DNA of 60,767 nucleotides from contig NZ_MPJW01000098.1 in NCBI RefSeq assembly GCF_001945525.1, positions 1-60,767 of the forward strand, read 5' to 3'. A model generated the notes under the pieces. It was not told the origin of the DNA, ran no database searches, and saw only the letters and a program-made list of their open reading frames with translations. A program made the position numbers and the translations under genes. The stretch comes from Ileibacterium valens (lineage in GTDB: Bacteria > Bacillota_I > Bacilli_A > Erysipelotrichales > Erysipelotrichaceae). This document shows positions 8,511-16,185 of the stretch, one piece after another. Position 1 is the stretch's first letter, and each line of letters begins with the position of its first letter.

Positions 8511-10397
8511 CTAGATGACCTTGACTTGCGTCACTGGCTTATTGTTTTCGTCCACAGAAAGCACCTTAAAGATTTCAGATACGTTAATTTTTGAGGGGCT
8601 ATCTTGAAAACTAGAATCTCTAAAAACAGCACGAAGCGGCTTCCGCTTTGCGATTTCCTTGATGACTGAATCAGAAATGTTTTCATCAAAGCAAGCAATC
8701 AAGTCTCCATCGTTGTAGTTGTGAACAGTAAACCCATCAATTTCCTCAGAAGTATAAGGCAGAGAAAGTGGCAATCCCCAATCAAGAAGGCAGCCAAACA
8801 AAAGATCCAAAGAAGTGCGGTCTTCCTTGATGTTGGATTCAAGATGATCAAGAAATCCCTGGTTGTAGTCATCGGGCGCATAGTAGACATCATTCATGTT
8901 TGAACTGTCAACTTTGAAAACGCGGAAACCCGGAGCTTTGGATTCAAATAGTGTATCTTCTTTGTAGATTTTATTTTCGGCTTTTTTGATTCGATCTATC
9001 CCAATATCACAAATCGTTCGATATCCAGCTTCATAGGCTTTGCTTTTGGGATCAATCGGTTCTGGTATCTGAACAAGTACGTATTGAATGTGCTTGTCAC
9101 TTTCATAATTCACTTCCATTACCGCCTGCGCTATGGAAGCAGATCCAGAGAAGAAATCCAGCACAATCGAATCTTCTTTCAAATTAGCAAGCGTTAGTAA
9201 GCGTTTCAGAAGTCTAACAGGTTTTGGTCCGTCAAAATAGCCTCCGCCAAGGAGCGCGGAAACTTCTTTAGCACCTTCCTGGCTGTGTCCTACATCCTTG
9301 TAAAACATAATCGAGGTAGGAGCCATTCCATCGAACTTCAGTTCTGAGAGAAACCGTTTCATGCTCGGAACAGAGTCGCCATTCACACCAAACCAGATAC
9401 GGTTATCCTGGAGTCTCTCCAAAAATTTATTTTTGGAGAGCCTCCAGCAGCGTCCTGCTGGAGGCTCTACCACCCTGCCGGAAGGCAGGGTGATAGGATA
9501 ATCAGATGCAGCAGAGTATGTTTTTACAGACAGATCGCTAGATTTCCACGGTCCTCTAGGATCATTATCCGGATTTGAATAGCGTGCATTAGCCTCTTCT
9601 GTTCTTGGAAGTCGTCCTATTTTGAATACATCCAAATTTTTCGCATACATTAGTATGTAGTCATGGCTATTCGAAACGTGCTTTGCATCGTTTTTTGGAG
9701 CATAGGCTCTTTCCCAGATAAGTTGCGCAACAAAGTTGTGTTCTCCAAACACCTCATCGCAGATTTTCCGAAGGTTTTCCTGTTCGTTGTCATCGATGCT
9801 GATGAAAATCACGCCATCTTCTGTAAGAAGATTTCTTGACAGATGCAGCCTAGGATAAATCATGGAACACCAGTTCGAATGAAAGCGACCGTTGGTTTCT
9901 AAATTACGGATAAGTTGGACTCCATCATCTGATCTCACGTTATTCATTTCTTCAAATTCTGATTTTGAGGATTCAAAGGTATCTCTATATATAAAATCAT
10001 TACCAGTGTTATATGGGGGATCAATATAGATCATTTTCACTTTTCCAAGATAGCTTTCCTGGAGAAGCTTTAAAACTTCGAGATTGTCTCCTTCGATGTA
10101 CAGGTTTTCAGTGGTATCCCAGCTTTTACTTTCTTCTTTACAGGGTCTGAGTGTTTTTCGAATTGGGGAATTCGCTTCAATGATTGCTTCCTTTTTCCCA
10201 GGCCAGGTAAATTCATAGACTTCTTTGCCTTCTGTTACGGAATCAGAAAGCATCTGTTTTAACATGTCAAAGTTGATCAGTTTCTTGAGCTGACCGTTTT
10301 CATCTTTCCCTTCAGTTATACAATTTGGAAACAGTTCCGCTATCTTCTCGATGTTCTGGTCGGTAAGATTGGGAGTTTCCATCTTCATTTTTTCCAT
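8511..10397 (-). CDS. Type III DNA methyltransferase, Mod subunit
   Basis: Recognises the asymmetric target and methylates adenine N6. It is 628 aa. The amino-methylation motif DPPY is at 126-129 (IDPPYNTGNDF). The SAM motif DFFSGSAS comes later (~405), the beta-class order usual for type III Mod. The part between them, which includes PSGRVVEPPAGRCWR, holds the target recognition domain. The start ATG has GAGGA upstream and lies 11 nt after the DUF4391 gene. Two perfect GC-rich hairpins (9437-9492) lie inside the coding sequence. I see no simple-sequence tract that would suggest phase variation. Confidence 0.95.
   Translation of the reverse strand: MEKMKMETPNLTDQNIEKIAELFPNCITEGKDENGQLKKLINFDMLKQMLSDSVTEGKEVYEFTWPGKKEAIIEANSPIRKTLRPCKEESKSWDTTENLYIEGDNLEVLKLLQESYLGKVKMIYIDPPYNTGNDFIYRDTFESSKSEFEEMNNVRSDDGVQLIRNLETNGRFHSNWCSMIYPRLHLSRNLLTEDGVIFISIDDNEQENLRKICDEVFGEHNFVAQLIWERAYAPKNDAKHVSNSHDYILMYAKNLDVFKIGRLPRTEEANARYSNPDNDPRGPWKSSDLSVKTYSAASDYPITLPSGRVVEPPAGRCWRLSKNKFLERLQDNRIWFGVNGDSVPSMKRFLSELKFDGMAPTSIMFYKDVGHSQEGAKEVSALLGGGYFDGPKPVRLLKRLLTLANLKEDSIVLDFFSGSASIAQAVMEVNYESDKHIQYVLVQIPEPIDPKSKAYEAGYRTICDIGIDRIKKAENKIYKEDTLFESKAPGFRVFKVDSSNMNDVYYAPDDYNQGFLDHLESNIKEDRTSLDLLFGCLLDWGLPLSLPYTSEEIDGFTVHNYNDGDLIACFDENISDSVIKEIAKRKPLRAVFRDSSFQDSPSKINVSEIFKVLSVDENNKPVTQVKVI
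9437..9492. repeat. Two back-to-back perfect hairpins inside mod
   Basis: Hairpin A: 14-bp perfect stem AGAGCCTCCAGCAG/CTGCTGGAGGCTCT with a 4-nt loop (9437-9468). Hairpin B: 9-bp perfect stem CACCCTGCC/GGCAGGGTG with a 4-nt loop (9471-9492). Both stay in frame and encode a conserved-looking PSGR...PPAGRCW stretch. Confidence 0.85.
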
Positions 10398-10408
10398 GGT
10401 TTATCCTC

Positions 10409-11062
10409 TTATAGTTTTTCGTATTCTTTTTTCAGTTTCTTCAATTTGCCATTAAGCTCGACCTGTTTATTGAATTGCTTTTCTTTTCTGACTTGAGCCT
10501 GGAGTTTTGCAATTTTCTTTTCCAGGTCTTTTTTCTTTTTGGACCTTTCGATCGAGTCCTTCAGATTGCTGCTGGTTTGACTGTCATCCTTCTCAATCGC
10601 ATCTTTGGCAATCTGTCTGACTAAACCTTCATACAGCTCTCTCATTGTCAGACCGTTGATAGTCAGCTTCAGGTCATCTTCGTTCTGCCAGTCGGTATGG
10701 TAGTAGAGATCTGTCTTATAGCTGCCGTTTGCGCTCTTTTCTTTGTAAGGTATCCAGATTTGGTATTTTCCTTCGTACTCAAGAACGTAAAGAATGTGAT
10801 AGGGAATCGACTTGTCAATCGTTCTTAGAATGGCTTCGTTGATTGTATTGGAGTTTAGCTGAATCTCAAATACTTCAAGTTCTTCAATTCCTTCGCTTGG
10901 CTGAAGGTTGATTGTTGCAGGTGAAAGTTTGTTTTTCCAGGTGATTTTCCTGATCTGGTCGACAAAGGCTCGCTTAATGGCAGGTGATAATTGGGCATTG
11001 TCGTAAAACTTCTGCTTTGGAATTCTTCGATTCAGTTCTGTTGATTTTGGAAATCCCGGCAT
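10409..11062 (-). CDS. DUF4391 family protein of the type III locus
   Basis: About 217 aa from the preferred start MPGFPKSTELNRRIPKQKFY, an opening I recognise from DUF4391. The domain fills ~1-160, and a highly charged Lys/Glu coiled coil (~165-217) ends the protein. The ATG at 11062 is preferred over an upstream in-frame ATG at 11095 because AAAGG sits at the right distance. It overlaps the 3' end of the helicase gene by 31 nt, so translational coupling is likely. Function is not established. Its constant place between helicase and Mod suggests an adaptor or accessory subunit; that is inference. Confidence 0.75.
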   Translation of the reverse strand: MPGFPKSTELNRRIPKQKFYDNAQLSPAIKRAFVDQIRKITWKNKLSPATINLQPSEGIEELEVFEIQLNSNTINEAILRTIDKSIPYHILYVLEYEGKYQIWIPYKEKSANGSYKTDLYYHTDWQNEDDLKLTINGLTMRELYEGLVRQIAKDAIEKDDSQTSSNLKDSIERSKKKKDLEKKIAKLQAQVRKEKQFNKQVELNGKLKKLKKEYEKL

Positions 11063-14000
11063 GTTTTGGTGCCTTTCTTTACGACGAAGAAACATATCAG
11101 CTCAAAATCTTCCAGACCAGAAATATCGGACATTAAAGCCGTCGTTCCGCCCAATGTAAACAGGCTGTCCAAATCGCTTTCCTCCTTGGAGTTGATAATT
11201 GATGAAATCGCAAGATCCAGAAGCTCGGAAGCTTCGCTCATATCCTTGCCGTCTCTGGTTTCTTTATTGAAGCGGCTACAGAGTTCTTTAATAGGTTCAG
11301 TTTTGCCTTTACTTAGTTTTCTAATAGTATCCAGCATTGTTTTTGGGTTCAGGTAATCACAGACAATTTCACCATCAATTCCGACATAGACCATGTAGAA
11401 GGGGTGAATTCGATTCTGGTGATCCACATTCACTTCTTCGTTAATATTTTTCAGGACAAAGATAATACCTTCTGGATCATCTTTATCCGCAGGAACGATC
11501 GTGTGAAGGCCATGCGGAAGTTTATCGATATCCTTGTGGGTCTTGCTGTAGTCGATAAGATCCATCCGGAAATCATTCAGTCCAAGATCCATGATGGAAA
11601 TCCCATCTGACATATCTTCAATATCGACGACTTCGCTCTGCAGCTTTTTCAGCTGCTGTTTTCTGTATTCCAGGTCTCCTTTTTCTTCCGGACTAATGAG
11701 ATTGTCATCGCCTGTAGCAGTCAGGATGGTCGCTTTCATTCGCGTTTCAACCCGAGCTTTCAGATTGATATATTTGTCCAGATCCATGTTTGGCCAGAAG
11801 TTGACCAGCTGGATCTTTTCGTTTTTACTTCCTATACGATCGATACGACCAAATCGCTGGATAATCCGAACCGGATTCCAGTGAATATCGTAGTTGATCA
11901 GATAGTCGCAATCCTGGAGGTTCTGACCTTCAGAAATGCAGTCTGTCGCAATCAGAATATCAATGTTTTCTTTCACATCTGGAAGGAGCATGTCCTTTCC
12001 TTTTGAAATAGGGGAGAAGCAGGTCAGAATCTCATTCAGGTCAGGATGGAATTTTTTGTTCTTAATAGTTGAACGTCCTTCTTTGGTTCCGGTTACGATT
12101 GCTGTATGAAGCCCATATTTTTCCAGCATATATTTGCTGACATGCTCATAGAGGTAGTCTGCTGTATCAGCAAAGGCTGTGAAAATAATGACTTTCTTGT
12201 TACCAGGGTTGATCGGATAGTTGATTTTATGATCGAGAAGCTGTTTGAGTTCCTGGAGTTTTGTGTCGTGACGGTACGTAATATCCTCTATCATCGATTC
12301 CAGCAACTTCAGGTTTTCAGCATCGGCCTCCAATTCTTCTTTCCAGGATTTCCAGTCCATATCGGCTAAATCAATCTTGACTTTGTTGCCGACAGTGAAA
12401 AGAACCGAGTTTTCATCATCCAGATCTAAATCTGAGAAATCTCCAAACTCCTGAGTGAATAGACCCTTTCCGGATTTTTCAAACTGATTGATCATCTCGA
12501 TTGTGCTGTCAATTTGCTTTTTTACCCTTTGCAGCGTCAGCCTGAACGAGTGGACAGAACTTTCTAGACGTTTGAGAAGATTTACTCGCATCAGCTTCAT
12601 CTGGCCACGCTGTCGTCCAGAAATGCTCAGTCCTTTTTCCTTTCGGTTGTCATATTCTTCGTATTTATAGAGTTTGCTGTCCTGGATAAAATCGAATGGG
12701 GTATAGATGCTCAAATAGAGTTCGTTCAGAATGTCATTGATGTCTTCGAACGTTATAGCGGAAGGGAGGTCTGTCAGATCAGATCTTTCCGTTATCGGTT
12801 TAAGACGATTCGGGAATTTTCCAATTTTAGCTGTGTCATAGTATTTTTCGATATGCTTTCTGGATCGGGCAATCGTTACACTGTCCAGTACTTCAAAGAA
12901 GTCAAAATCAAGTGTTTTCAATAAAGCTTCTGTCGTTCTTTTTTCAGCCGGAAGATTGCTCCAGGCATTAAAAGCGGTCTGTGCCTGTCTGAAGATTTCG
13001 TCGATGGATTTTCTGGTTCCCAACTTGTCATCAATCAATGCAGCATCTCCCTCATAGGCAAGGGCAAGCTGATTCTTCAGATCATTGAACTTATTGTTGA
13101 CTGGGGTGGCAGAAAGCATAAGCACTTTTGTTTTTACACCTGCACGAATGATTCGGTTCATCAGGCGCTGATAACGGTTTTCTTTTCCATCTTCGGTGGC
13201 TGTAGAATTTCCATTTCTAAAATTATGGGATTCATCAATAACTACAAGATCATAGTTGCCCCAGTTGAGGTTTGCTAAGTTCAGACCATTCGAGTAGCCT
13301 CGCTCCCTGGAAAGATCAGTATGAAAAAGAACATCATAGCGAAGCCTGTCATCTGCTAATGGGTTGTTTTTGTAGTTGCCTTTATAGGTGTTCCAGTTTT
13401 CTGAAAGCTTTTTTGGGCATAAAACAAGCACTGATTTGTTCCGGTTTTCGTAATACTTGATGACTGATAAGGCAGTGAATGTTTTACCCAGACCAACGCT
13501 GTCGGCTAGGATACAACCATTGTATTTTTCTAATTTGTTGATAATTGCAATTGCGGCATCTTTCTGAAAATCATAGAGCAGGTTCCAAACCTTGCTCTGC
13601 TTATATCCGGTGGCTTCGTTTGGAAAGGTGTCTTCGGATATATCAGAAAGAAATTCATGGAAGATATTGTATAGAGCCATAAAATAAATAGACTCTGGAG
13701 AATTTTCCTTATATACGGTTGAGATGCTGTCAATGACCATATCAGTCACGTCCTGCAGCATCTCATTGTTGTTCCATACAGACTCAAAACCGTCTAAAAG
13801 CTGTTTTGCAACCTGATCTTCGGTTTGGATGATCGGATTCAGAAAGCTGTTTCCTTTTTCCAGCCCTAAACCTACAGTTGTAAATTCTTGAATTGGATTG
13901 TATGCGATTTCTTTATTGTCAGATTGAATGCCAATCATACCTTGAATACTGCTATTTGTCGTATTGGTCTTGAATGTAGCCTTTGTCTTTATCCACTTCG

Positions 14001-14313
14001 CGCATTCTTGTGCAATTGCTTTCTGAGTTAATTCATTACGGAGCTTTATCTCGAAATCAGTACCATACAAGCTTGATTCGCGTTTCGCTTTGGGGATATA
14101 GAATTCGCGCTGTTCTTTCTCCTGTTTCTCTTTATTAAAGGTTGGAGACGTAAAAAGGAAGCAAAATTCAGCTGTGTTATCCAGTTCTTTTTTAAGAGCC
14201 TGGTAGGCATAAATTGAAAAGCAAGCCGCAGCAACTGAAACTTTATCCTTACTTTGAATATTGGCTTTTAAGTCATCCTGAAGAAGCACGCTAATGTTAT
14301 CGATTATTTTCAT
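11032..14313 (-). CDS. SNF2/DEAD-type helicase with PLD-like N-terminus, defence-associated
   Basis: A 1093-aa protein. Residues ~1-190 look like the phospholipase-D-like region often found at the front of such helicases. The helicase core follows: Walker A ADSVGLGKT (~270-278), motif II IDESHNF, motif III LSATPVNN, and C-terminal motifs DCISEGQNLQ and RFGRIDRIGS. It presumably translocates on DNA using ATP and works with the Mod/Res pair downstream. The start has AAGGGGGAA upstream and lies 21 nt after a small HTH gene. I considered DISARM, but its marker genes drmA and drmB are absent. Confidence 0.85.
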   Translation of the reverse strand: MKIIDNISVLLQDDLKANIQSKDKVSVAAACFSIYAYQALKKELDNTAEFCFLFTSPTFNKEKQEKEQREFYIPKAKRESSLYGTDFEIKLRNELTQKAIAQECAKWIKTKATFKTNTTNSSIQGMIGIQSDNKEIAYNPIQEFTTVGLGLEKGNSFLNPIIQTEDQVAKQLLDGFESVWNNNEMLQDVTDMVIDSISTVYKENSPESIYFMALYNIFHEFLSDISEDTFPNEATGYKQSKVWNLLYDFQKDAAIAIINKLEKYNGCILADSVGLGKTFTALSVIKYYENRNKSVLVLCPKKLSENWNTYKGNYKNNPLADDRLRYDVLFHTDLSRERGYSNGLNLANLNWGNYDLVVIDESHNFRNGNSTATEDGKENRYQRLMNRIIRAGVKTKVLMLSATPVNNKFNDLKNQLALAYEGDAALIDDKLGTRKSIDEIFRQAQTAFNAWSNLPAEKRTTEALLKTLDFDFFEVLDSVTIARSRKHIEKYYDTAKIGKFPNRLKPITERSDLTDLPSAITFEDINDILNELYLSIYTPFDFIQDSKLYKYEEYDNRKEKGLSISGRQRGQMKLMRVNLLKRLESSVHSFRLTLQRVKKQIDSTIEMINQFEKSGKGLFTQEFGDFSDLDLDDENSVLFTVGNKVKIDLADMDWKSWKEELEADAENLKLLESMIEDITYRHDTKLQELKQLLDHKINYPINPGNKKVIIFTAFADTADYLYEHVSKYMLEKYGLHTAIVTGTKEGRSTIKNKKFHPDLNEILTCFSPISKGKDMLLPDVKENIDILIATDCISEGQNLQDCDYLINYDIHWNPVRIIQRFGRIDRIGSKNEKIQLVNFWPNMDLDKYINLKARVETRMKATILTATGDDNLISPEEKGDLEYRKQQLKKLQSEVVDIEDMSDGISIMDLGLNDFRMDLIDYSKTHKDIDKLPHGLHTIVPADKDDPEGIIFVLKNINEEVNVDHQNRIHPFYMVYVGIDGEIVCDYLNPKTMLDTIRKLSKGKTEPIKELCSRFNKETRDGKDMSEASELLDLAISSIINSKEESDLDSLFTLGGTTALMSDISGLEDFELICFFVVKKGTKTCRDFQNQQN

Positions 14314-14334
14314 TACAAAGTCTCATTTCCCCCT

Positions 14335-14514
14335 TTAAAGATTTGACTTTTTTACTCGATTCTTAGTCGGTTTTTCAGCATTGTCTGGAATAAGCCAGAT
14401 TCGACTGATTTGAATAGCACCAGGAATCCGGTCAGATTTACATAAAATTTGTACTTGTCTGGGCGTAATATTCCACTTTTTCGCTGCTTCATTAGGAGTG
14501 ATAAAGCCCTGCAT
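14335..14514 (-). CDS. Small HTH (excisionase/MerR-like) DNA-binding protein
   Basis: A 59-aa protein in a frame that is easily missed. It begins MQGFITPNEAAKKWNITPRQ, a classic HTH_17 opening (F-T-P-x-E-A-A-x-x-W-x-I-T-x-R-Q-V) followed by the wing IPGAIQISRIWLIP. The ribosome site is GAGGA. It is the first gene of the minus-strand defence operon and probably autoregulates it. A 63-aa ORF in another frame over the same bases is a shadow. Confidence 0.85.
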   Translation of the reverse strand: MQGFITPNEAAKKWNITPRQVQILCKSDRIPGAIQISRIWLIPDNAEKPTKNRVKKSNL

Positions 14515-14554
14515 CTGCGATCCTCATCTTTCTTTATGTTCATATTTTATTCGC

Positions 14555-14586
14555 TTGATCGAAATACGTAAATAATTTTCGGTCAA
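14555..14586. promoter_or_regulatory. Inverted repeat in the divergent promoter region
   Basis: TTGATCGAA (14555-14563) and TTCGGTCAA (14578-14586) are complementary with one mismatch, separated by 14 bp. They lie between the start of the type III operon and hamA. Placement and symmetry suit an operator for the small HTH protein encoded next door. Confidence 0.4.
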
Positions 14587-14658
14587 ACGAAATTCTTTTA
14601 GGTTAAAATGAAGTGTATCTATAGAAAACGGTTATGGAAATTCACTTCTATGAAAATA

Positions 14659-14664
14659 TATAAT
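14659..14664 (+). promoter_or_regulatory. Putative -10 box of hamA
   Basis: TATAAT in an AT-rich run 48 nt before the hamA ATG. The -35 is not obvious at 17 bp. Confidence 0.4.
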
Positions 14665-14712
14665 TAATCGCAAAAATTCGAAGATTGCCTGTTTAGAGGG
14701 AGGTGATAGCAG

Positions 14713-16173
14713 ATGCTTCGGTTATGTTTAGCTACTATGATCAACCTTATCTTTCAGGCAAAGGTAAGTGGAACAACTGTTGAGAAAATTTGTGATGCTA
14801 TATTCTCGGTCTACGGGCTTAATTTTCAGGATTGTGGTAGTACAAAAGACCATTTAAAAAATGGCCACGATGATGCAACACGAGATTTGAAAAATGCTGC
14901 TAATCCTATTAATACCCCCCTGAAAGTCACAAAAGCAAATTTCATTAAATACATTTGCCCTTTAATTCGTCCAGAGTACCAAGAAGCATTAATTAAAAGT
15001 ATTCAGGAAATACTAAGAGCGGATGAGACAATCGACGATGAAGCGATCGTAGGCTATGGAAAGGGATATGAGAAAAGATCTCTAATAAACAAGAATACAT
15101 TTTGCTTTTCTGAGACAATGGTGTCTGTTTTGACTTATGCCATTGTCAATAAAAGAAGTACAGACTGCCAGGATGCAGTTAAGCTCATTAGTAAGAATAA
15201 GAACTTTTTGAATGAAGTTAAAAATAATGGTCGAAAAATCTATCTCGAAGAAAAAGCTTTACTTTTAGGATTGCCAATAAAGGCTACTCTTCATGATCCT
15301 GACTTCGATAAAGCATTTATCAAACGGCATGAAGAAGTACTAGATACTACAAATCCAACCAGAGTATCTGTTTTCACAGTGGGAATGGGTAACAAACAAT
15401 TCAAGTTTAAAAATGCAACTGAATTTATAATGGATAATCTTAGCTCTTATGTGATGTCTAGAGAGGTACTTAATCATCCAGAGAAACAAAAGAATCCTGC
15501 AAGATTGGGAATTGACGCTCTACGAAAACTCACGAAAGAAGCCAATCTGAGAAAGGATGAAGCTCTGGGAGATATTTTTCTCTATATTTTTTTAGAGCAA
15601 GTTCTGGGAGCTCCTAAAATAATGAGCAAATTAGAGCTTAATAGTGTGCCCGGGGAAAGTCATACAGATGGAATGCATCTAATGCAGTTAAAGAAAGAAG
15701 GATTACCTTTTAAACAGATTATTTTTGGTGCAGCCAAAATAGTGAACAGTTTAAATGATGCAATTAATAGCGTCTTCGATAAGGTAGTTAGAATTGAAAA
15801 TCAATCAGATGACGAATTACAAATTCTTGATTACTCGATTGGATCCCGTTTATTTTCTCAAGAAGATTCTGAAGCAATTAGAGAATTTTTAATCCCACAA
15901 AAACAAACAGGGTTAGAGCCAGAAAGAGCGTATGCCTGTTTCATCGGGTACACTCTACAACTCGATCCTAGTGGAATGAGCAACGCACAATATATTGAAA
16001 AAGTTGTGGAGCAAACTAAGTCAGATATGAATATGGCGGTTAAGTTTATTAAAGAAAGAATTATCAAACTGGATTTGTCAGATTATGATTTTTATTTTTA
16101 CTTTGTTCCTTTTAATAATGCTAACGACGAAAGAATCAGTATTATCAACGAAATTACTGCATCAGATAATTAA
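14713..16173 (+). CDS. hamA: Hachiman defence protein HamA (DUF1837), with long N-terminal extension
   Basis: Effector of the two-gene Hachiman anti-phage system. The DUF1837 nuclease-like domain occupies roughly 210-486. Its hallmark GDIFLYIFLEQVLGAPKIMS starts near 286 and is followed by SHTDGMHLMQL and IIFGAAK (~337-342). In other members I recall the last motif as FGE-x-K with catalytic Glu and Lys; here the Glu position reads Ala. Residues 1-200 form an extra domain I do not recognise. The ribosome site GGGAGGTGAT is strong. hamB follows after 12 nt. Base composition is clearly more AT-rich than the phage genes, suggesting separate acquisition. Confidence 0.85.
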   Translation: MLRLCLATMINLIFQAKVSGTTVEKICDAIFSVYGLNFQDCGSTKDHLKNGHDDATRDLKNAANPINTPLKVTKANFIKYICPLIRPEYQEALIKSIQEILRADETIDDEAIVGYGKGYEKRSLINKNTFCFSETMVSVLTYAIVNKRSTDCQDAVKLISKNKNFLNEVKNNGRKIYLEEKALLLGLPIKATLHDPDFDKAFIKRHEEVLDTTNPTRVSVFTVGMGNKQFKFKNATEFIMDNLSSYVMSREVLNHPEKQKNPARLGIDALRKLTKEANLRKDEALGDIFLYIFLEQVLGAPKIMSKLELNSVPGESHTDGMHLMQLKKEGLPFKQIIFGAAKIVNSLNDAINSVFDKVVRIENQSDDELQILDYSIGSRLFSQEDSEAIREFLIPQKQTGLEPERAYACFIGYTLQLDPSGMSNAQYIEKVVEQTKSDMNMAVKFIKERIIKLDLSDYDFYFYFVPFNNANDERISIINEITASDN

Positions 16174-16185
16174 GGGAGGTTAATC

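Noticed and set aside
5451-14313. DISARM system
   Set aside because: A helicase and methyltransferase are present but drmA, drmB and drmC are not; Mod and Res are clearly type III.
14352-14543. 63-aa minus-strand ORF upstream of the helicase
   Set aside because: A different frame over the same bases encodes the recognisable 59-aa HTH protein with a proper ribosome site; this one has no motif.
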